A stretch of 64,000 nucleotides of DNA. Origin: Notospermus geniculatus. Its lineage: Eukaryota; Nemertea; Pilidiophora; Heteronemertea; Lineidae. Under the pieces are notes generated by a model. It was not told the DNA's origin and did not search any database. It saw only the letters and a list, made by a program, of their open reading frames with translations. Shown here piece after piece: positions 55,993 through 64,000 of the stretch (positions within the stretch are counted from its first letter, which is position 1; every line of letters starts with the position of its first letter). The position numbers and the translations under genes are program-made. The DNA lies in the NCBI GenBank assembly GCA_002633025.1, contig NMRB01000017.1, positions 335,502-399,501 on the forward strand, in the 5' to 3' direction.

Positions 55993-58749
55993 GCCCATTG
56001 AGAGCTCACACAATAAAACTCTCGAGGACTCCAGATTCAATCAGGGCTAATCCACCGGACCCCACCTTTGAGTAAGGTTAATTCAACTGCTAGTCCACTG
56101 AGTGACTGTTTCTAAAGTAGTCTCCAGTTTTCTCCAACGAAACTGCATCATACCATATTTGGACCTGAGGGAGATGAAAATAAACAGGGAAATTAAAACT
56201 TAATATTATGCAATAAATCAAACTGGGAACTAAAGGCAACATGCTCGCTCATTTGTCATCGACAACAGATTATGATCTCAACACTCAAACTGCACCAAAG
56301 ATCACGGAAGTCATTGCCGGGAATGCCGTGTTACATAATAAGCCACCAGCCGAAGAAAGGGAAACTGTGACCAAAGGCATCTCATTCATTACATCGAGAT
56401 TGAGATCTCCGAACTGCCAAATTACCAAATATTACAAAAGAATTGCTCTAGTCAACGACCCCTCGCTTATCAGCATCAGGCGGGCGCCAGAAGAATAGCA
56501 CCCGTCCTATAAATACAAAGGGAATTCCTCAGGAATAAAAGGTGTCACAGGCACGTGGCTGCGATCTTGAATTATTTTCAAATATTTCACAAATTTATAA
56601 CACGCTGCAAATGTTGCTGCAACTTTCTGCGGCACGTGGTTGGATTTTCAAGAGCTAGAAAAAAGAAGCACCGAATGGTTTATGTGCAAGTGTTCAAAAC
56701 ACCGAGGATCTATCTTGATGACGTGTCAATCTGTGGGTCTAAAAAAAGCTCCCATTGGTATTCATTCAGATTGGCAAACTGTAAGTAATGACGAACATAT
56801 ACCATGCTGATGATAATTACTATCATTCTCATTAGATTTTCAGGTGAACTTCTATTTTGAGATAGCGTCCATGAATCCAATACATCCTGCACTATAATGT
56901 ACAGTTAAGAACATGCTGGGGCCACATGGCTGAGGAAAAGTACATGTGGCCAAAGTTTATATTATAAATACCTGTAGAAAATGCACAGCAATCAGGCAAA
57001 ATGTAGAAGACTTTCTGAAGATGTGGAAACTGTAGAAACAAATCAGTTCTAAGGAACAATGCTTAGTGCAAGGTGACAAGCAAAATGGGAAAATCCCCCC
57101 CCCCCCCAGAGAGTCCAATACCGTCAAAAGACTATGGTCACAAAAGGGGGCTGATTGATGTGTCAAGGGAGTCTGCATACCTCTGACACTTCTTCATTAC
57201 ATCACATATTACAGAAACGTAACGGCAATCACACACAATGCTGTTTTTCTAGTGATCATCATTATCATTGTGACTATAATTTGCCCAATTAATCATCACA
57301 CAGCCAAGCTGCCAAATATTTTTTTTTCTCGATCTGATGTTAAATACTCCATCATTGATCCACTTCTCTTCTTCAAACACAAGAAAATTTAGAACAGCCA
57401 CAGAAAAAGTTGTACTGAAGGCAACGAATGAGAACACCAGTGCACAAGCTTCCACCCCCATGCAGAGACATTGGTTGAGCCCTGATTTCCCGGCTCTCTA
57501 TTTACTGGAATCATTCGGCAATTGTGTAGTAGATTATGTCAGAATTTTGGGCTTGGTGCACGGTAACCTTCTCATCTCTCAATGACAAATTTTCTGGATT
57601 TAACAAAACAGGATATGATTTGACTTCAGTGAGAGATTTCAAGGTAGGAATTCTGAAGGTTTCATTTTTGCTGATTTTTTGATCTGCAACATACATTTTA
57701 CCTTTTCCTGACAGACATGCAACAGGCCACAAAAGGTCAACGTATACCTTTCTTATCTTTCCCTGATATTGGAAATTTTATTTCCTGGTAATGAGAACGT
57801 CACATTATTTTCGAGTTATCAGTAATGATTTTAAGAACATTAGCTGATAATACCCATTATTTTGTTTACATTTTGATTTTAGTAAAGTCATTTTTCATCT
57901 AAATATGCATATTGGCAGACGTGAATAAAAAACATGACATTGACAGCTGCAACATTTCAGAAAATTTCTATTCATCCTAAAAAAAGATAATGAACTTAGG
58001 CCAAACGATGTCAATTTTTCATCCCATTTTTATTTAACTGGGAAATGATTTCATTTGGGCAATTAGGCACTCATTGGAGCCGTACGGCGCCAAACACTAA
58101 CTTGCCTTCTCACTCTACCGGCAGTTAATTTGGAGAATTTTTCAGAAATTCCACCACAAGTTTAATTACCTCGCAATGAAAGAGTGTTGTTTTGGTTTTG
58201 TAAAACAAAGTTAACAGGCTATACAAAATGTTCACAGATGGCCCACGCAGAATTAGGATTGTTCTTACTACACCCCATTGCGTAATTACCACAGATCAGG
58301 TCACTAAATGGTTATGTAATCACAACTGCCTCAGCATGAGCTCAAGTGTCACCTAAGGCAAGAATACTTCCGGGCCACTGAAGCCCTCCAGGATGCCTGT
58401 ATAATAATAACCTTTTTTCTATTCATTGCTGCTTCACGCTGCTGGATTAGCTCTTGTCATCTGTCACAGGAACGTTTGACTGAAGACTTTGAAATGTTCT
58501 TCTCTGACACAGTTCTCCATTAGAAAGTGATTTCAAGAACATTCCGACACCTTGACTGCCACCCACCATCCGAATACAGCAGCGTTTCTGAAGAAATATT
58601 CTTGTCGAAGATGACGGCTAAAAATGAAAAGATACAACCACAGCCTTCAGCCTGCTCAAGGTTCTTAATCATTATCAATCACCATCAGCAGTCTCCTTTT
58701 CAAAGAAACTGAGGTGAAGTTCATGCCATATCTGCAACCATAGTACCCT

Positions 58750-58870
58750 TACCTGCATGAGGTGAGGAAGCAGAACCAAAGAGCTGCACCAGGAGCATCA
58801 ATCCAAAAGCAGGGTTCAAATCAGCAGCCATTAGTCAGACACTCTCACCACTATACCAACATGGCTCCTT
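58750..58870 (-). mobile_element. tRNA-derived SINE
   Basis: Read on the minus strand, TTGGTATAGTGGTGAGAGTG (A box) and GATTTGAACCC (diverged B box) stand at tRNA spacing. The copy is degraded and no acceptor stem closes. Confidence 0.6.
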
Positions 58871-60391
58871 TGGTAACAGAAAACCACAATGCAAACCAAA
58901 ATAAAAGTATATTATGCCTGAAGTAAAATTATAACACATATATATATTTTACTGGGCAAATGGTCGAACAGCAACTTCAAAACCAATACAGTATGCCATT
59001 CGGAATTTTTTCTTCCATATCAAGTGTGTATGCAACAATACAAAACTCAAGAGTGGAAGGACCAACACTTTTGTTTTGAATGCATGGAATTTGGGATACT
59101 TGAGTTTCAACAACACGGCAGAGGAAAATATGCAAATGACAGGTTATTGAAATTCTTAACACAGGGCCTATAGCAGATGATCACCTCCACCACAATCATT
59201 AAATGGTGCAATCTCATTTCTGTTTTTGCCAAATATCCTGTTGGAACCATGTCCCTTTTCAAACCGAACAGAAGTTTTTTCTAAGTACATGTAATGCAAA
59301 AACAGGATGGCTCTTGTCTGTTGTCACACCCACTTGGAGCTTCAAGTCATTTTCAGGTTTTTACTCCGCCATTAGGTTTTACAAAATGAATTTATGCAAC
59401 AAACTCTAAGCTGCAACTAAATTTGAACATTAAGTAAAAAACAGTTGGGATGTGGCATGAATAAGAATTTAAAAAAGTGCATTTGAAATCATTTTTACAA
59501 AATGATGAATATCCTCAAATTTTTTTCTGGAAATTCATGATGTTTTTACTGAATTAATCTTCATGTTTGACCCAATAACACGTAACAAAATTGAAATCAC
59601 CTTGCTAGAGGGCGATCCAAAAATAAAGACTCAGTTGATGCCAAAAGGTATGAGGACATGAATACATTAGACATCCTTGTTGATATCATGCAGGAGATCT
59701 TTTTTGTTGTTTTTCATAAGGAAATTCATGCAATGAGTGCTCTAATGCAGAAATGCCATGCAAAAGAGTTACGATACAGCTTGTGTCACAGTGAATGTCC
59801 CACTGAGTGTAACTGTACGGGTTAACTATTGCAATTAATACTCTTATGACACCATAATTAATACTCTCTTTACATCAAGCCGTAATGTGATACTTTGGGA
59901 CATGATGATCCTCTCCTGCACAAACGACTGATCTTTCTGTTTCTACTTTTTCACATGTTCACACTTCATAGATAGCTAATAGCTGTGATGTTGGACCTGC
60001 CAAATGCCTGGGGGTCTAGCTCAGCACATTCATTGCCATGGTGATAAATCATATTGTTCCTTACAAATCCTTCCCCTGATATATATATATATAGACAGAC
60101 ATCTATACCAATCAGTTACCAAGGCGACAGATCAGTCCATTATGAGGAACTGATGGATGATAACAGATAATTTTTAATATTAGTGATAATTCGAAGTAAA
60201 ATGATTTCATTGTTATTTTGCCTTCAAGAACGGAGATTGTCAACATATGCTGATACTGTTGGAAACTGAATGAGCCAGCATTTCATCAAACTTCAATTCC
60301 AGAGTTGTCCCCAATCCAATGCACTACCAAACCAGGCTATTTTATTGCTCATTGCCAGCAATGGCCTACTGAAAGCAACTTTGTACACAAC

Positions 60392-60509
60392 GGGTCATAT
60401 GAATAAAGACTAGCAAATGCTTTTACTTCAACTTAGTACAGCATTGCTTAGTGCATTTGTATTGCAAAATTCAAGTAAAAGCATTTACTAGTCTTTATTC
60501 ATATGACCC
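60392..60509. mobile_element. MITE family D copy 3
   Basis: GGGTCATATGAATAAAGACT and AGTCTTTATTCATATGACCC are perfect inverted ends, with AGCAAATGCTTTTACTT arms. The centre (AGCATTGCTTAGTGCATT) matches 25951. It lies less than 200 bases upstream of the SUEL/CUB gene start. Confidence 0.9.
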
Positions 60510-60673
60510 ACTGCTTCACTGCAAGTGTTTTCACTGATGTTGGATCGAAGGAGCTGCATTAGTTCCAATGATGCTGCATCATGACATAGCTCCCTCATCA
60601 TCAAGATTTAAACCACTTTACAATTTTTCTCTTTACAGAGCATGTAACCTGCATGTAACAGATGATATCGAAA

Positions 60674-63600
60674 ATGGATGTCACAAGAATGGAAGGATGG
60701 TGTCGGGCTACCCTTGTCTTCATCTTAGCTCAGATCATTGGATGCCACGGTAAGTCAGGCCAGAGCCATCAGGCGACTCTCTAATGGACCCATCGCGACT
60801 GACGCTGAGCACAGCATTACCGACCATATCAGTAGCATTCAGGGCCAGTCATCCATAAGTAAAAGGATGATGCTGATGACACCATGAAGTTTGGTGAGCA
60901 GAATTGTCATTAATCGATCCCCACAGGACCAACCATCTGTCCCACACACCCCGTGGACATTTGCACAGGGATTTGGTCTAAGTTTCCCCTTGTAAATGAT
61001 ACCTATCTTGAGGTGATCAAACATTTGGCTTTTAATATTTGTGTTAGGTAATGTGTTGACCAATGACTTAAACCCGTTGGAACTGATGGGACTTTCTGAG
61101 GGCTTAGAGATGTTGTAATAGAGCAAAAAGGCCTTTTCTTGGGGAAACACCAAGGGTCATATTCATAAAGTGGTTCTATCGTTAGTGGTTGACCATACTT
61201 GGAAACGGCCTCAGACGGTTCTAACGATAGAACCGCTTTATGAATACGACCCAAAGAGAATAAACTAGAATTGGGCCTACATCATCGCGATGCCAATGTA
61301 TGATCTTGGTTCCAGGAAGCCTGGTCGCATTGATTTCATTATAAATATGTCAATGTTACACTCGGCAGAAGTGGTTACAACAACCTTTCACTATCATATC
61401 CTTAGAACTTGGATGTATAAATGAGGGGATGACCATGTTTTCTAATTGCTAGTCAAAGTGAATGACGACACCTCTGACAATAGCTATGTTTGTAGAACAA
61501 TTATCTCTGTCATCATTATATCATTAGATTACACTTGAGTTCGTTAGGTAAACCTGATGAAATACCATATGACAATTTGGGATAACGATTATCTGAATCC
61601 CTAAATGCTTTGACAATATCCCTATCAGCATGTTCAGAGAGAGTCAAACTGAATGTGTGAATATCCAACTATGTTTAAAGTTAGAAACCAGAAACGCTCC
61701 TGGTGTTTTCCATGCACTGAATTCAGACTCCAACCTCAAGACCATTAGTATTATGGAGGTAACCAAGCCAGATGGCATGAATATTTCACCACTCACGGCT
61801 GAATTATTAAGGAACATGATCAGTACATGTGAAAGTGAATGATGCAGTTGCATGTTGGACATGAAGAAGCCATGAGAAGAATCGCCAACTCCTATCCTCC
61901 CATAGCAGGGCTTTGGTCTTGCTCCTCTTCATACATTTGCATATGAGTGGATGAAGAGGGAGATAAAAACCCCCGCTGTGGGAGGATGGTGAACTCCATG
62001 AACAAACTGCATAAATCACACTAAAATTTGAGAAGTTTGTTGTTTGTCCACCAATTTTCTCCAACAGTGACGAACGGATTGCCCCCAAATTTGGTATGCA
62101 TATGAGGACAGACCTCGGAAGTGCCCTACACTTCAGAGCCCAAATTTCGATTGGCCTAATGGATTTTGAAATATTAAGATATTACATTGTATTAACGAAA
62201 GTGACAATGCTGTACACCTTTTGACAGCATGACTGAGATTTCCGTCACGTCATCTTTGACGTCGGCAACGTCATGTGCGATGGAATGACGTCATTCACTG
62301 ATTGATAATCTGGCAATCTGACCCGACCTGACCTGCCCCTATATAAAATACATCTTCCCTATTTTCAGGTTATCCACATAAAAGCACAAGTGCCTGTTTC
62401 AACAATTCAAAAGAAATACGACTAGAATGTGATAGAGGATATATGGTGCGAATAAAACAGACATTTTATGGATACAGCTACACAGGACAGTGTAAATTTA
62501 CGAAAGACGATTGTAAATTTACAGAGAAAGAGCAGTATCCTTGCATGGGGAGGCAATGGTGTGTGATAAATTTGCCTTCTGGACCGAAGGGGAAGGTGGT
62601 ACCAGGCTGCAACAAGAAGAGAAGTACATACATCCAGGCAGACTATGAGTGCATCAAAGGTAAGGGGTGTAAAATGAAGTCGCTCAGAAAGACCCTAGTA
62701 GGGAGGTTTCGCAAGCGCCCGGTTAGGCCCTACGACGACGTTTATCTATTGTTTGGGTAACAATAGATAAACGTTGTCGTATGGCCTAACCGGGCGCTTG
62801 CGAAACCTCCCTATTACCGGTATCAACTATTCCCTTACTACTTCCTGCAACTTGAAAGGAGCTGACGTTGTTACCAGTCATGGCTACAAAGTTGTCCATT
62901 TGGTTTCCCATGGTATTACCACAATTTCTCAGGCATTTTGCATTCGATGTTCAGATATTCAGCTTTAAACTGCAATTCATGTGGGAAAGCTTGGAACTTC
63001 TCATACACAGCACTTGCTCATGGGAATTTCATCCTGAAATGACACTTGACCTGAAATAGTTTATGTTAAGTAGTTCTGAAAAGCCATGATTGATTCACGG
63101 TCAAAGAAAGATGAGCACTAATACCTTGCATTTCAATTTTCATGCTCAGAATTCTCTTTCTTCAGTTTCAGTCAACAAATTTTATTGCCAAATTGCTTAT
63201 AATATAAGGAACTGATTTCTTCTAAATCTAACAGCTGTATTCAGATACATGTACCTGAAACTGTAACAGAAATAAAACTTCAACCCACACTGACACATAG
63301 ATTATTGTTTGAAAGCCGTGTGCTCTGAAATGAACTGGGATATTCTGAAAATTGTTGTCAAATGTTTGACAGTGTGAATAGAGTCAACTCGATTATGATT
63401 GACAGACACCACATACAACACAGAATCAGTGAAGATCAATGAACAATGGGTAACACTAATGAATAATGTACTAAACCATCATCAACCAGCTATGGGCTGA
63501 TATTCATAAAAGGTAGCAAATGCTTTTACTTCACGTTTTGCAGTACATTTACATTGGACCTTGCTGTGCAAATCTTAAGTAAAAGTATTTGCTATTTTTT

Positions 63601-64000
63601 ATGAATACCAGCCATGATGAGGAAGCAAGACAACTCTGCCATTAATAATATGGTATTCATATCATTCATCACTCCGCAACACTACCGGCCAAAAGAAATT
63701 CGTCGAAGTGATAAAATTACATTTATTCAATTATGGGCGCCGTGCCATCTGACGGGTCACATACATGTAACAACATTGACATAAAAATCCCCAGTTATTG
63801 TAATACCTTTGCAACTTAAAACCAACGTTCTCAATCTCATTCTTACCAGTTTTTTTTATATTTCAGCTTCAGATGTCGTTGATATTTGTGCTCCGACTGA
63901 AATCACATCACAAACTGCCTTCATAAAGTCACCAAATTATCCTTGGAATTACCCCAAAAATCAGACTTGTAGTATCACTCTAAGAGGAAGACCTAATCAA
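60674..64000 (+). CDS. SUEL-lectin and CUB domain secreted/membrane protein, 5' part
   Basis: Three exons in phase 1 are visible: 60674-60749, 62369-62659 and 63867 to beyond the window. The ATG at 60674 opens a signal peptide with hydrophobic core ATLVFILAQIIG, cut near the GCHG end. Exon 2 is a complete SUEL (galactose-binding lectin) domain of 97 residues with its cysteine pattern (CFNN, LECDRGYMVRI, C, C, PCMGRQWCVI, GCNKK, YECIK). Exon 3 begins a CUB domain (CAPTEITSQTAFIKSPNYPW, then NYPKNQTCS). SUEL domains bind rhamnose or galactose; CUB domains mediate protein contacts in extracellular proteins (family knowledge). The calcium- and sugar-binding residues are too diverged to judge specificity. 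A pattern-recognition or adhesion role is inference. The C-terminus, and therefore whether it is secreted or membrane-bound, lies outside. Confidence 0.88.
61154..61252. mobile_element. Foldback GGGTCATATTCATAAAG in intron 1 of SUEL/CUB gene
   Basis: GGGTCATATTCATAAAGTGG pairs with its inverse ending TTTATGAATACGACCC, and GTTCTATCGTTAG pairs with CTAACGATAGAAC. It belongs to the TATTCATAAA terminal group. Confidence 0.85.
62701..62811. mobile_element. MITE family E copy 2
   Basis: GGGAGGTTTCGCAAGCGCCC and its exact inverse bound 111 bases, flanked by TA. The interior TACGACGACGTTTATCTATT pairs with AATAGATAAACGTTGTCGTA. It begins 41 bases after the exon 2 donor of the SUEL/CUB gene. Confidence 0.9.
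63494..63613. mobile_element. MITE family D copy 4
   Basis: GGGCTGATATTCATAAAAGG is inverted at the right as TTTTTTATGAATACCAGCC, with AGCAAATGCTTTTACTT arms. It is closest to the 26170 copy and lies in intron 2 of the SUEL/CUB gene. Confidence 0.85.

Larger units (their letters stand above)
40847..60673. other. 20-kb region without a supported gene
   Basis: Open frames here are short, none joins to another with phase and splice agreement, and none shows a domain I recognise. The longest (53776-54192, 54423-54827, minus 47290-46925, minus 45267-44926, minus 49041-48763) have no supporting features. Elements and tandem repeats within it are listed separately. The sequence is otherwise AT-rich, with segments that could hold regulatory DNA or non-coding RNA not detectable by eye. 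Confidence 0.5.

Overview
The window looks like invertebrate deuterostome DNA, most likely an echinoderm (inference, about 0.7). The evidence is intron-rich genes with GT-AG splice sites, a SUEL-type (sea-urchin-egg-lectin) domain joined to a CUB domain, phase-1 CCP/sushi exons, and a very high density of short inverted-repeat elements. The palindromes TAGGCCTA and TACCGGTA are also frequent. No bacterial or viral gene set, rRNA, convincing functional tRNA gene or CRISPR array was seen. Four isolated n bases (near 4552, 9775, 17794 and 21506) mark ambiguous positions.

Genes from left to right. (1) 42-1460, minus: the 5' part of an unrecognised coiled-coil protein. (2) 5979-9187, plus: a complete six-exon gene for a secreted, four-CCP, probably GPI-anchored protein with a Ser/Thr-rich linker. 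(3) 12216-15409, minus: ARL13B, the ciliary small GTPase, nine exons, 522 aa. (4) 19248-24794, plus: a complete four-exon gene for an unrecognised 189-aa soluble protein. (5) 25442-30662, minus: DDX18, a nucleolar DEAD-box helicase, 14 exons, 645 aa, with one GC-AG intron. (6) 32492-36175, minus: the last nine exons of ASCC3, covering the C-terminal Sec63 module. (7) About 38622-40846, plus: the 3' part of a mucin-like single-pass membrane protein. (8) 60674 to the window end, plus: the 5' part of a secreted or membrane protein with signal peptide, SUEL lectin and CUB domain. I assembled the exons by reading frame, splice sites and phase continuity; every junction listed keeps frame.

The 20 kb between 40.85 and 60.67 kb has no gene I can support. 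It and most introns are filled with non-autonomous elements: near-palindromic MITE-like foldbacks, tRNA-derived SINEs and tandem repeats. Several different foldback families share a terminal motif close to GGGYC..TATTCATAAA. One such element sits inside another and is flanked by a TAA duplication, which suggests Tourist-like (PIF/Harbinger-type) mobility.

The eight genes do not form a pathway. Three encode extracellular or cell-surface proteins of the kind used in recognition or complement-like control (genes 2, 7 and 8). The others are housekeeping or ciliary genes (ARL13B, DDX18, ASCC3). The strongest gene-level novelties are the GPI-anchored CCP protein and an ARL13B whose second in-frame ATG would create a myristoylation/palmitoylation N-terminus.
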